A stretch of 64,000 nt of DNA, taken from NCBI RefSeq assembly GCF_029227915.1, contig NC_079879.1, positions 24,074,501 to 24,138,500 of the forward strand. Reading direction: 5' to 3'. The position numbers and the translations under genes were made by a program. Source of the stretch: Hydractinia symbiolongicarpus (Eukaryota > Cnidaria > Hydrozoa > Anthoathecata > Hydractiniidae). The notes beneath the pieces were generated by a model, which was not told the DNA's origin, ran no database searches, and saw nothing but the letters and a program-made list of their open reading frames with translations. Of this stretch, positions 1 through 9,378 are shown one piece after another. How positions within the stretch are numbered: position 1 is the first letter of the stretch; every line of letters begins with the position of its first letter.

Positions 1-1449
1 AACCGTTTTCTATGTATTTTTGCATAACGCACATAGTTTATATTTTTTAGTTGCGAAGGAAAAAAAATAATAATTTGTCTCACTAAAAGAATGTAACTAG
101 TACTCAAGGTGAAAAGATAAATATACTTGCACGTTAAAAAACTTGTTTTCCAAAGTTATGCAGCAAGTTTTTTTTGTGTTGTTTTGGAAGCTTTACAGCA
201 AGAATTATTCTTGTGCTGTTTCAAAAGTTATACAGAATATAGCTCCGTTGTTTTGAAAGATATACAGCAGATTATACTTAGGCTGTTTCGAAATTCATAC
301 AGCAAGATATTATTTTCCCATTTAAAATAATAAAACACAAAACCTATTTTAATAAAAAAGTTAAGTGTTCTTTTAATGCTTTTTGTGCAGCCTTATAAGA
401 AAATTAATATTTAAGTGCAAAAAAGCTTCACAGACTATAGTTTAGTTGACAATATTTAAAGTCTTTCACGACATTAATATTATTTATTTATTTATTTCAT
501 AACAGAGGAGGGTGTTACGACATGCGTATTTTATGTTGTTTTAATTATTTTTCTACTATCATTGAAAAAGATTTAATGATATTAATTATTTTTCCTAAAT
601 GATATCGACTAAGAAATTTAAGATTTTAGCAAGCAGCATAATTTTAAAGATATATTAATCATAAAGAAGGAGGGTGTTACGACATTCATAAACTTTTTTC
701 ACAAAATGGGATAAGAAAATGTTTGTTTGTTGATATTTTTATTATTTTTTTTAACGTGAAAGTTAGGGTCGTGCGGGCCCGTAGAACAAAAGGTAGAGTC
801 TAAACAAGAAAAAAGCTTACGACAACAAAAAACAATTATTTATATTTAATTGCGCTATACTCTCATGACATTAATTACCTGATTTTTATAATGTTTAAAG
901 ATGTATCATGACTGTTCCCATATGGATCGCGAAAGTCACGATTCATCGTGAAAGTCGACCCCATGATGGATCACGGCCTTAACGATGCTAAAAAATTTAC
1001 TATCACGTCAGGATAGTAAATCATGCGCAACGCGCATGATACGCAATCCATGATATTAGGTGTCCTGATTCCAGTACTGTATATTGATTTTTTTAGAAAA
1101 AGTAATGAAAGCATGGTTGTGCAAAGCCTTAAACTATAGTGCCATATTTCGTTAACTAAAGCCTGGCTATATGAACATTAAAACATGTAGCTATTCATGT
1201 CCTTTTTGGTTGGTTAGGCTCGATTTTTCCCAAGGTTTTCTAAATGTCAAAAGCTAATTCGTTTCCAGGACCAGAAACAACCTCAATCATCACTTGAGTT
1301 GTTCCTTCAATACATGAGTGCACAGTTTCCGTTAACCATTTTTAAATAAATCTTTCTTTTGTTACAATTCTCTAATTAAGAATTGAAAAAAGAAAGTATA
1401 TACACTGTTATGAATTAAGAAGGCTCTGACCTTGAAGAAAAGTGAAATA
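1..1449. other. AT-rich host DNA without a gene
   Basis: I see no convincing coding exon here. It contains a degenerate tandem repeat (see 145-318) and two copies of a short motif, GGAGGGTGTTACGACAT, near 507-523 and 669-685. Around 920-1050 there are several near-repeats of the type GATCGCGAAAGTCACGAT. The stretch ends at the TA that flanks the pogo-like element. Confidence 0.5.
145..318. repeat. Degenerate tandem repeat, unit about 36 bp, five units
   Basis: Each unit starts with a form of GTTTTGAAAG and contains ATACAGCAAG. Five units follow one another with many changes. The repeats leave one frame open, giving a spurious short reading frame rather than a gene. Confidence 0.55.
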
Positions 1450-2396
1450 CAGTCGACGCTCATTATCTCGAACCTCCGTTATCTCGAACTTTCTCTATCT
1501 CAAACTTTTTCTTCGGTCCCTTGAGTTCTGTAAGCAATAGTAGGCAAAAAAACGTTCGGTATCTCGAACCTCCGTTATCTCGAACTTTCACTATCTCGAA
1601 CTTTTTTCTCAGTCCCTTGGACTGATTTACGCTCGTTATCTCGAACTCTTGAAGAGGAATTTTGAAAAAAGAAGACCTTGCACTGCTTGTTTTAAAGTCA
1701 CAAAATGTTGCAATAAAAAGAAGACATTCCATTGTAAAACAGGTAGATTTTGCAATGTTTTTTTTGTGATTTCCTTTGTCAGAATGCCACCGAAAAGAAA
1801 GCTCGTTGTAAAAACTTTGGCAGAAAAATGCCAAGCATTAAAAGAATTGGAAAAAGGTATTCCAAATAAAGATATCGCTAAAAAGTACGGGGTGCCTAAA
1901 AACACGATATCAACTTGGCTAGCCAATAAGGAAAAACTTTTTTCTGCTCTCGAAAAATCTTTGAGCAAGAAAAGAAAATCAGAGATGGTAAATTCTCAGA
2001 AGTAGATCTTGTCGTGTTCAAATGGTTTGTTTCACAACGAAGCAAAAACATACCAATCGATGGGACAATACTAAAGGAGAAAGCTAAAAGCTATGCACAG
2101 GAGCTTGGAGTAGAAGATTCCAAAGCTTCAGACGGTTGGCTTGGTAAATGGAAAAAAAGGTAAGAATATTAAATCTCTTTTTTTCGAATTGGTTTTATTT
2201 TGATATTAAAATCTTAAAAAGACTAACATAAACTAAATATGTTTCTTGAGTATCTCGATGCAAATTTCGAAAAACTCGTTATCTCGAACTTTTCATGAAA
2301 TACGCTCGTTATGTCGAACCTCCGCTATCTCAAACGCTCGCTATCTCGAACTTTTCTTTTGGTCCCTTGGGAGTTCGAGATAACGAGTGTCGACTG
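1450..2396 (+). mobile_element. pogo/Tigger-like DNA transposon, internally deleted
   Basis: The ends are inverted copies of CAGTCGACGCTCATTATCTC (left) and its complement (right, ending GAGTGTCGACTG). The element is flanked by TA on both sides (1448-1449 and 2397-2398), the target duplication of the Tc1/mariner-pogo superfamily. The motif TCTCGAACTTTC/TTATCTCGAAC is repeated several times inside each end (1470-1640 and 2270-2370), as is common for pogo-like elements. Only the DNA-binding part of a transposase gene is present, and there is no DDE catalytic region, so the copy is non-autonomous. Confidence 0.85.
1784..2159 (+). pseudogene. pogo/Tigger-like transposase fragment (CENP-B-type DNA-binding domains)
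   Basis: From the ATG at 1784 the product begins MPPKRK and continues with a helix-turn-helix segment (KDIAKKYGVPKNTISTWL) typical of the CENP-B N-terminal DNA-binding domain. A frame change in the A-rich stretch near 1970-1985 leads into a second segment with VFKWFVSQR and IPIDGTILKEKA, matching the second (Tc5/CENP-B-type) DNA-binding domain of Tigger transposases. The open frame ends at AAG|GTAAGA (donor GT at 2160-2161), a good splice donor, so the original gene may have had an intron here. The DDE catalytic domain is missing. The parent function, DNA-transposon mobilisation, is known for the family. This copy is broken. Confidence 0.75.
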
Positions 2397-2571
2397 TAAT
2401 CTTTTGGGGAAAATTTTTAAAAGGATATATAGTTACAATATACAAAATTTTTAAGTAGGGTTAAGCGGATGTCAGAAAAATTTAGTGTTAGTCACCCAAC
2501 TAACCCTATTTTCAGATTGAAATTTTTGACATTCAGATTCAGAAGAACTAAAGAAACTAAAGAAATATTTT
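2397..2571. other. Short host gap
   Basis: No gene or repeat recognised between the pogo-like element and the TAG microsatellite. Confidence 0.4.
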
Positions 2572-2577
2572 GTTGTT

Positions 2578-2616
<39 letters not shown>
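2572..2616. repeat. (TAG)n microsatellite, 3' tail of a non-LTR element
   Basis: A run of TAG triplets preceded by TTG triplets. Read on the minus strand it is (CTA)n directly after the AATAAATA end of the retrotransposon 3' region, so it probably is that element's short-repeat tail rather than an independent microsatellite. Confidence 0.7.
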
Positions 2617-3464
2617 TTTATTTCGTGTGAGATAACTTTATATTTTACATTAAATAAATACCTACGGGGAGACCATCAGATAGTATAAATACTAATGTAG
2701 GTGATGGCCACCTATATAAGATCAAACGATTGCAATAAGCAGTATGACACTACAAAAAAAAAAATTTTTTAGTAAAATCTTTTTTATGCAGTGGAGAGAT
2801 TAGTGTTATAGCAATCCAGAAGATAAGTTTTGCAGATTTTTTTTAATTGTTTTAGAGTGAGAGAGGCTAGGTCGTATTGGTGAAAGTGTTGTTGGATATT
2901 GTTCCAATTAATAATAGATTGGTAACGTATAGATTTGAGACCAAATGAGGTAGTCCTAACAGAAGGTCTAGCTAGAAGTTTAATGGATTTACTTCTTGTT
3001 GAATGATTAGATGAATGGCAGACCAATTTAAAAATATCACAAATATTACCTGGAGAATGCAGATTTATAATATTAAAAGTTAAAATAATGTTGAGAAATT
3101 TTATAAGATCTGAAAGAGTAAGAATATTAAGATTAAGAAAAATAGGATTTGATGGTGAGTTAAATTTAGAAAAAGTAATGATTCGGAGAGCAGCTTTTTG
3201 TAAGCGAAAAATTCTACACGACTTTGAAGTGAGACCCCACACTTGCGGACTATAAGAAATATGAGAAGAAAATAATGCATGGTAAATTGAAAGTAGGATA
3301 TCCTTAGGCACATAATATCTTAGTTTGCAAAGAGCTCCATTTGTTTTTCTTAATTTATTGCCAATATAAGATATGTGGAAATCCCAATCTAGAAATTCAT
3401 CTATTAATATACCTAGATATCTTACATGAGATGAGAATTCAAGTTTTTTTCCATTTAATTTCAT
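2617..3464 (-). mobile_element. 5'-truncated non-LTR retrotransposon
   Basis: The minus strand carries the end of a reverse-transcriptase reading frame (2784-3464), then about 165 bp of 3' untranslated sequence and a (CTA)n tail. The 5' end is cut at about 3464, next to a 10-bp tandem repeat. 5' truncation and a simple-repeat tail fit target-primed reverse transcription of a LINE (CR1/L2/Jockey-like group by general appearance, not resolved further). Confidence 0.75.
2784..3464 (-). CDS. Reverse transcriptase C-terminal part (LINE ORF2 fragment)
   Basis: The frame is open for 226 codons. Near its start it shows HVRYLGILIDEFLDWDFH, the segment after the RT palm that is typical of LINE ORF2 proteins. 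Next come ALCKLRYYVP, SIYHALFSSHISY and VWG, and the remainder resembles the connection/C-terminal region of such proteins. The catalytic FADD-type motif lies upstream of the truncation and is absent. No start codon choice is meaningful, because the 5' part of the gene is missing. Identification is by motif reading only. Confidence 0.75.
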   Translation of the reverse strand: MKLNGKKLEFSSHVRYLGILIDEFLDWDFHISYIGNKLRKTNGALCKLRYYVPKDILLSIYHALFSSHISYSPQVWGLTSKSCRIFRLQKAALRIITFSKFNSPSNPIFLNLNILTLSDLIKFLNIILTFNIINLHSPGNICDIFKLVCHSSNHSTRSKSIKLLARPSVRTTSFGLKSIRYQSIINWNNIQQHFHQYDLASLTLKQLKKICKTYLLDCYNTNLSTA

Positions 3465-3495
3465 TTAATTTCATTTAATTTCATTTAATTTCATT
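3451..3495. repeat. 10-bp tandem repeat (ATTTAATTTC)n
   Basis: Four to five direct copies of CATTTAATTT at the junction between the truncated LINE and the SINE-like unit. They may have arisen at the insertion breakpoint. Confidence 0.8.
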
Positions 3496-3500
3496 TTGTT

Positions 3501-3800
3501 GTCCGCGTTGTGGTGTCATAGTTTAATATGGTTACACTCTCTCATACTTTGTGGGTGAGAACAGGGTTCGATTTCCCTTGGCGGCAATTTAATATGGGCA
3601 ATTGAATATTACCATAGCCCTGGGTTAACCAAGACATGTGAGGAAAATTGGGTGGATGGCGCACTGTGTGGGCCGTTGGATGTGGCTGGGAGTTGTCTGC
3701 CAGAGCGCTGACCCTAAATTGAGTTTGCGTAGCTCAAAGAGAGCTTTAAATACTCCAGGACTCCCCATCAAAGTCATGGTTCATCCTGGAAATAATAAAC
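3501..3800 (+). mobile_element. tRNA-derived SINE-like element
   Basis: The first 90 bp look like a tRNA-derived RNA polymerase III promoter: an A-box-like segment GGTGTCATAGTTTAATATGG (about 3511-3530) and a clear B box GGGTTCGATTTCC (about 3564-3576), 50-odd bases apart as in a tRNA gene. A body of about 210 bp follows, ending near AATAATAAACAG. The tRNA-like part is too divergent to fold as a functional tRNA. Exact 3' boundary uncertain. Confidence 0.65.
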
Positions 3801-4639
3801 AGGTATATATCTCAATATTAATGAGGGTAGCCATGTAAAATATGCACAACTATCATCTTGTTAGCTGTTGCCATCTGGTCTATAAGTGTCCAAGTACCTA
3901 AAAACTAGTTTAAAATGATGTTGTGAGACTAGCTAATTATTAAATATCCATAATGCCTAAGGTTGAAGCCTTACTAAATTCAATCTGTTTAGTTCCTTTT
4001 TTAACACAGAAAATAAGTGAACAACTAAACTGTGAAGAGGTATATTCCAACACAGCTATGCAGAGGGAAACAGGTTTAGGAGCCACTGAAACAGGTTTAG
4101 GTGCCACTACAAATTAATTGATAACAACGAAACAGAAATAGGTCACAACAGCATTCAAAATATATCCAAAAAAAGATTTTATTTGGAGCTTTTGAACTCA
4201 GTTTACCTAAATACCATAATAAGTGGGTAAGTGGGATGAAACACGGCCGCATTATTGCCGCCGTATTTCGCTCTAAAAATAACGAAGGCATGGTACATTA
4301 TTAATGGAATGGATTAATATCTTCAATAATGGTACGTTATGTTCAGAATATTGCAGATAGGTAGGTAACTAAACTATTATATGAAAAACATAAGAAAAAA
4401 ATACTGAAAACAAGAAAGAAAAGCTATTCTATTCCGCGTTGAAAAAACATGCATGCAGCTAAGCTATCCTGTTTGATGATTAGTTGTGATAAAAATATTT
4501 TGCAGAATACTAAGTTCGGCTAGGACTTCATTTAGTCATTTTATAAGGTATTAAACAGGCCTGGCAGAGCAATTTGAAAGTCTATCCATCTTGCTGCGTT
4601 AACGTCGGTTGACACTACAGCTCGTGGAAATTTGTTACA
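3801..4639. other. Host DNA, no gene recognised
   Basis: AT-rich sequence without a convincing coding frame. A short direct repeat, ACAGGTTTAGG(A/T)GCCACT, occurs twice near 4070-4108. Confidence 0.4.
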
Positions 4640-4850
4640 ACTAGCCGGGGGGGAGGGGGGGGGGGGGAGGGAGGCTGGCGGTGGTAAGCTACAATTAAAA
4701 GTGTTACCCAGCATTGAAAACCCTGTGGAGCATTTATTATGAATCGTAAAAACTGTGTGCCACATGTTCAGGTTGAGCACTCTAGTACAGGGTAACATTC
4801 TAAAATGAATGCTACCCTGGTCATCGCGCTAAGTACAAATAAACAATGTC
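4640..4850 (+). repeat. Dispersed repeat, copy 1
   Basis: After a G-rich run (4645-4672) the sequence AAGCTACAATTAAAAGTG, then CACTCTAGTACAGG and TACAAATAAACAATGTCG closely match the repeat at 44935-45330. The match stops at about 4850, just before element A begins. Confidence 0.7.
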
Positions 4851-4871
4851 GAACTAATAATTCTCTTTCAG

Positions 4872-5044
4872 GACCATATTAAGGCCCAATTTAATGAGGG
4901 CAACAGGGAGAATTATGAGACGCATGTAAATAATAGGGTACGCTTCAGATACGATGAAACTTTTAATTCCCCAACACTTGCTGACGTCACTAATACATTG
5001 CGAAAGGCACAGAATGCCATAACATCGGGGAATCAGATGCTGTA
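4872..5044 (+). CDS. Unrecognised reading-frame fragment at the left edge of A
   Basis: An open frame of 57 codons reads from GACCAT to TAA at 5042-5044 (begins DHIKAQFNEG, ends GNQML). It directly follows TTCTCTTTCAG, which resembles a splice acceptor but may be chance at the truncation point. I cannot match it to any gene in B or C, where the corresponding place is taken by a small membrane-protein gene. It may be the tail of a gene of A whose start is lost, or a host exon captured at the junction. Confidence 0.3.
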
Positions 5045-5053
5045 AGCTAAAAT

Positions 5054-5581
5054 ATGTCTCGGAATAGCCACCAGAAACAATAAATTGCGGACATTAAATG
5101 TTGTCGCGTATGCAAACAGCTATTACCTTTGCACAAGTTCAAGGTCAGAGGCAATAGCCGGACCAAGACCTGCTTGGCCTGCCTGGCTATGGCGAAGGAA
5201 AGGCGGGCGACTCCCAAAAATAGGGTCATCGAAGTTGAAATAGACCTCCTTGCTATTGATAGGGAAATTCAGGATGCTTAACAGGATGAAAACTACATGA
5301 TTTTATATGATCTCTTTACACACAGGATCATACCCCGATACGTCGAACTCATCGAGGATAGCCCCGAGAAGGCAAGGCTTGTTGAAAGGTACCGTAGAGC
5401 ACTGCGATGCCTTGAAGGCAAATTAATATGTACTCCACCACCCCTCGAATATAAGGCGCGAGGGGCCAAGCTCCGCCCTGCCTGTCGGGGGTCCTTGGAA
5501 AACAACCCCGGGGGTGTGTTAATATGCTCTACATGTGCCAGGACCTATCAGAAGGTTCACAATAAGAAATGGTCCTACTAG
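5054..5581 (+). pseudogene. Zinc-finger/zinc-ribbon protein gene (A copy)
   Basis: The N-terminal half has CCRVCKQLL, a phenylalanine-centred spacer and KTCLACL, a paired C-x2-C finger module that also begins the HNH-associated zinc proteins of element C. The C-terminal half has a further cysteine cluster around RPACRGSL and ICSTCA, resembling a zinc ribbon. In-frame stops at 5081-5083 and 5279-5281 break the frame. The copy in element C (28991-29518) has a stop at nearly the same middle position, so the halves may really be two adjacent genes. It lies directly upstream of the packaging ATPase. A nucleic-acid-binding or transcription role is likely for such fingers but unproven here. Confidence 0.5.
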
Positions 5582-5589
5582 ACGTCGTA

Positions 5590-5867
5590 ATGGACCCTTA
5601 TGCAGCAATTTTCACAGGACCCACAAGTTGTAGCAAGACGCAACATGTCTTGAACCTCCTCGATTGGGAGTATAATATACAGCCCTGCCAAAAAATTTGA
5701 TAAGGCAGAAGAAACAGCTCTTCCTCTGGTACCCACACGAAAAGAGTGAAATGAAAATGATAGACGAAGAGAAGAATTTGATCCCCGATTCGGATGATAT
5801 TAAGGCCGAATTGAAAAAATCTAAACATGCTTACCTTTTTGTAAGATTGGAACAACCTAGGAGTTGA
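5590..5867 (+). pseudogene. Packaging ATPase (A32/FtsK-HerA type), internally deleted
   Basis: The N-terminus carries a P-loop-like segment, GPTSCSKT, in which the second glycine seen in C (GPTGCGKT) has become serine. Shortly after, the frame jumps to a C-terminal segment (RQKKQLFLWYPHE) that in B and C lies about 90 codons farther on, so the Walker B region has been deleted. The intact family pumps viral DNA into preformed capsids using ATP. This copy cannot do so. The order zinc protein, ATPase, BRO matches element C. Confidence 0.75.
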
Positions 5868-5912
5868 AAAATTTTGAATTGAGCCGGATGAAATCCTACA
5901 GCTAGGGATCGG

Positions 5913-5921
5913 TATAATAAA
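5913..5921 (+). promoter_or_regulatory. Start-proximal motif TATAATAAA before the BRO gene
   Basis: TATAATAAA lies 5 bases upstream of the ATG at 5927. The same motif in the same place is seen before many genes of A, B and C (see findings). Confidence 0.45.
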
Positions 5922-5926
5922 AAAAG

Positions 5927-6758
5927 ATGTCGTCACAAGTTATGTTTAACGCAGGAGCCATCGAAACCTTGACTAACAACCGGGACCAACCACTCTTCAA
6001 ACGAGCCGATTTAGGACGTTTCCTGGGCATCGAAAAGATTGCGGAGTCCTATCGAGATGTTTCCACCATTGCACGCCATAAGATAGGGTTGGTTGGTAAC
6101 AAACCCCCAAAACAAGACCAAAATTGGCATGACGCCTTCGTGACATTGGACAATGCATTAGAGATTGTTCGTAGGTCAAAAAAGCCCAAGGCAGTGGGCC
6201 TAATCACATGGCTGGCCAGGGAAGGTGTGACAAAATTACAGGATGTAATGACAGGATGTAATAATAAGAACAGCACCAAGCCCTTGAGCACAGGGATGGG
6301 CCGATGGACATACTTGGTGATGAAATTGAGGAGAGGGAAAACCAACTCCTGACACTCGGTGATGAGCTCGAGGATAGGGATGAGCAGCTTAGTGCCCTTA
6401 AGCAGGACAACTCGGAACTGCGGCAGAGACATGTCCAATGTCGACTCAATATGATACAGTACTATGCGTAGTTGATAAAAACGACCCCAACGAGCATGGA
6501 AGGAAGGGTATGCATGGGCATTATATGATACGATGCCAACGCAAACAACTCAGCACAAGGGTAAATATATTAAAAACAATGTATCCCGATATGACGGTGA
6601 GAAAACCGGAATGTTATGATCCCAATGCTGTACATGCCTGGTGTTGATTTAGAGACGATTGCCTTGGTACCGATAATTGTTACTTAAATCACTTTACGCT
6701 ACCCGACGATGATACGCGGGAGCTATTCGAAGGGATGTTCGATATTGTTATGTCGTAA
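5927..6758 (+). pseudogene. BRO-family protein (BRO-N domain plus C-terminal DNA-virus domain)
   Basis: The first 110 residues fit a BRO-N domain: AIETLTNNRDQPLFKRADLG followed by FLGI, and later LEIVRRSKKPKAVGLITWL. After a frame change near 6350 comes a coiled-coil-like linker, then a C-terminal part with HGHYMIRCQRKQLSTRV and YPDMTVRKPECYDPNAV that resembles the DUF3627-like tails of BRO proteins in insect DNA viruses (from memory of the family). A further stop lies near 6650. BRO proteins are DNA-binding proteins of large DNA viruses with poorly known roles. The gene ends just before the hairpin at 6768-6804. Element C has only the N-terminal part, and element B has a different gene here. 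Confidence 0.7.
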
Positions 6759-6767
6759 GCAGGCACT

Positions 6768-6804
6768 AATTTTGATACTACTCCCACAGGTAGTATTAAA
6801 AATT
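6768..6804. terminator. Hairpin between convergent BRO and integrase genes (A)
   Basis: AATTTTGATACTAC pairs with GTAGTATTAAAAATT across a loop containing CCACAGG. It lies exactly between the end of the rightward BRO gene and the end of the leftward integrase gene. The B element has a hairpin with the same CCACAGG loop at the corresponding place. Confidence 0.65.
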
Positions 6805-6811
6805 ATGGGCC

Positions 6812-7815
6812 CTACCACTCTTTAACATGTTCCGGTGGAACTTCAACATCCTCCGGAATAAGCATGAGTTCTTCTGACACGAAGCTTCTTTCGTGACCGT
6901 CCTTTAGGTAGTACAGAACATGACTGCCGGCTACAATACGGTCCAACCTACACATTTTACTACTCCAGAAGGCATCGGTGGCACGTCCTTTCGCAACACC
7001 ATGTTCCTCCCCGGATTGGAGGAGGTACAAGTATAAACCATCCTCAGGTAGAGGCTTTTCCCCGGGATATTCCTCCCCCTTTACAAGTGGGGTATCTTCG
7101 AGCTTGATAGCCTTACTGGGCCTCATGCCGATCATGGAAGTCTTGGTATTGTTGAGATTTTTCACTATAGTGTACAGATGTTTGACCCATGTACTGCTAG
7201 CCTCCTCAGAAACCAACTCCTGGGCATCTTGAGGCTTGAAGAGTCTCTCTGCAAGGACCTTGTTGTAGCTTTCCACAAAGGACCTGAATGTATGGTGATA
7301 TTTGGTGGTAGCCCTCTTAATCTCAACCCCTTTACCCTCCAGTAGTTTCGTTACATCCGATCTGAATTCGCTGAAGCTATCACACTGAAAGGTTTTGGCG
7401 TAGTGTAAAAGTACTGCCTTGTAGATATCTTGTATCATGCCCGCGACTTCGCTGGCTTTCTTGGTGCGCAACGGCCTGGCTACCTTATAATCGAAGCCAC
7501 GTCAATCCCCGTGAGAATGTACTTATAGATGCATCCATACAACCGATCGTGGGGCATGTAGAATAGATCAAACTGGTGCATTTTGTTGGGTGTTGTAATG
7601 GTAAAATGGTGGTAGTCAATACGTTTTGTGCCCCTGATATTGAGCCAGAGCAGCCGCCTACTCAACCAATGAATTACTAGCTTTTCTGAGAGATCGCTAT
7701 CTTTCGCGAGCAATTTAATAGCCTTTCGGCCGATCCAGATATGTTCCGGGGTATAGTGAATTTGGCTTAATTTTTCAGCCTCCTCATCTGTAACGATGTG
7801 TGATGCTTTTGACAT
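6812..7815 (-). pseudogene. rve-family integrase (A copy), one frameshift
   Basis: Retrovirus-like DDE integrase of the Polinton type. The N-terminal frame (7480-7815) contains a region equivalent to a zinc-binding domain and the first catalytic aspartate in TGIDVAS. After a frameshift at about 7475, the second aspartate is in FQCDSFSEF and the glutamate in FVESYNKVLAERLF. The C-terminal segment (VLYYLKDGHERSFVSEELML) is chromodomain/SH3-like, as in Polinton integrases. ATG at 7815 is preceded by TATAATAAGT. Known role: insertion of the element into host DNA. A single frameshift separates the two parts, making this the best preserved integrase in the cluster. C has none. Confidence 0.85.
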
Positions 7816-7841
7816 ACTTATTATATTTTAAAAACGCGTTC

Positions 7842-8239
7842 TTACAGATACTTGTAGGCCACGAACCCCAGCAGGGACAATGACCCAACAATGAACGTAA
7901 GTTCCCCATCCTGTTGGGTTTTGGAAGGGGTGTAGAAGTCCTTCAATTTCGGTGCTTTTCTATCAGAGGCCACATACAATTTGTACATGTCGTCATCGAG
8001 CTCCCTCAAACTCTTGCACGCCTTAAGCTGCTTCTCCCTTCCGGTCGCAAACCATTCGAGTTTTTTCTGTCTATCCCTGATCCATTGGGCCTGGGCTGCA
8101 TTTAGCTTTTCAACCGCAAGGTCATGCCGTTTACGTTCGGCTGCCCCATGCCCTGAGAGCTTGCTGAATAAATATTTGATCCAGAAAATGCAAGGGCGTT
8201 TATGGCCGCCCCAGCCACTATCACAGCTAATGTGGCCAT
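7842..8239 (-). pseudogene. Small protein with N-terminal hydrophobic helix (A copy)
   Basis: Starts at the ATG at 8239 (MATLAVIVAGAAINALAF), preceded by TGTAATAAAGA, with a hydrophobic first 20 residues that could be a signal anchor. A frameshift near 8170 leads into a charged helical region (AAERKRHDLAVEKLNAAQAQW) and a second hydrophobic stretch at the C-terminus (IVGSLSLLGFVAYKYL). The gene also exists in B (19806-20096) and C (30434-30673), always between the capsid-protein gene and the integrase or its site. Function unknown. A small virion membrane or penton-associated protein is possible. Confidence 0.55.
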
Positions 8240-9185
8240 TCTTTATTACAATATTTAGCACGGTCCAATCTACCATCCAAAATATTCATCTGGGAATCTT
8301 GTAACAGGTATACATAACATTTGAACTCGTCGGTTCCATCTGCTTTCTCGGTAATGTGCAGTGTAATGCCATCACTTAGACATTGTAGGGGTCTTCCGCT
8401 ACCATGCGAAATATTGTCGGGAGATGCCCGAAAGTCGTTGAATAGGGCGTATCTCTTGTTAAAAAACTGGCCAATGGCCACATTAGAGTCGTGGTTGCAA
8501 AAGAGGTTCACGACTTGTTCCAAGTGATCTTTGGGAAGCATGGGATGGCTATACAAAACGTTGGGTTCGCCCTCAACTGTCACTGATATCTATTTTGGGG
8601 TTATGGAAGACTTCGTTTACACCCGCGTAAGCCTTTACTTTTCCAGGGTCTATAAATAATAGCAGGACACCTTTGAAGGACTTGGCGAGGGCATCAATCT
8701 GGAGGTTTTAAGTGGTATCTGCTTTCTTCATGGTGACCACCTTCATCCTCAAACTTCGTTCATATGGTAAAGCGAGTCTTGCATATCTCGATCTCATAGC
8801 ACCTGCCAAGCCTTCATGGGTGATCTTGTCAAACTCCAATGTGATATTGGTGATCTTGTACGTAGCATCATCCGACTTGGCTGCTATAGAACCGGAGGCT
8901 GCTGTATCTGCATCCTTGATGATGTCACCGTAAGGCACGAAATTTACGATGAATTGCAACCGGTTATAGAGTCCCGCCGGGTAGAATGGAATATAATAGG
9001 AGTTTTAGACTACCCGGAAAGATGACATCATTCTGGGGCATGTTGGGTATGTCAATATAGAGGTCTTCATTCTGATTAATGGTTGCTGGGGTATGTGAGA
9101 TTTGAACCCGTTGACGGCGTCCTTTCATACCCATATGTTGCTTAGTCTCCGTATATGGATCTAGTATGGTTCCAAACGCATTCAT
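8227..9185 (-). pseudogene. Candidate major capsid protein (A copy), deleted and frameshifted
   Basis: The N-terminus (ATG 9185) shows INQNEDLYIDIPNMPQNDV and FPGSLKL, conserved in B and C. About 110 codons present in C are missing near 9000. Next come YKITNITLEFDKITHEG and ALPYERSLRMKVVTMKK, then a frame change and a C-terminal segment ending TLHITEKADGTDEFKCYV. The parental length, judged from C, would be about 450-480 residues. The beta-rich pattern, position and conservation make this the best candidate for the double-jelly-roll capsid protein, but no structure prediction was possible here. TATAATAAA (9187-9195) precedes the start. Confidence 0.55.
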
Positions 9186-9186
9186 A

Positions 9187-9195
9187 TTTATTATA
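9187..9195 (-). promoter_or_regulatory. TATAATAAA motif before the capsid-protein gene (A)
   Basis: Minus-strand TATAATAAA one base from the ATG at 9185. The C element has the same arrangement (33212-33220). Confidence 0.45.
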
Positions 9196-9378
9196 GGAGG
9201 AAAAATATTGAAATAAAGGATAGCTGATAATCCAGGATATTATTTTACGGATGAGAAGGACATAGGTAAGCATGATGATAGGGGCGATAAAGAGGATACC
9301 CAACAGTCGACACAACTCCCCGGAACACAGCAACTTCCATAAACTTCGGGGTAGCAGCAGGGAGGTACACTTAATAGA

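Noticed and set aside
145-318. A small coding gene in the first 330 bases
   Set aside because: No ATG start; open frame results from a tandem repeat.
3501-3590. A functional tRNA gene
   Set aside because: A and B boxes are visible but acceptor and anticodon stems do not form; a SINE head explains it better.
4645-4672. G-run as a regulatory quadruplex
   Set aside because: Lies inside a decayed dispersed repeat; likely slippage.
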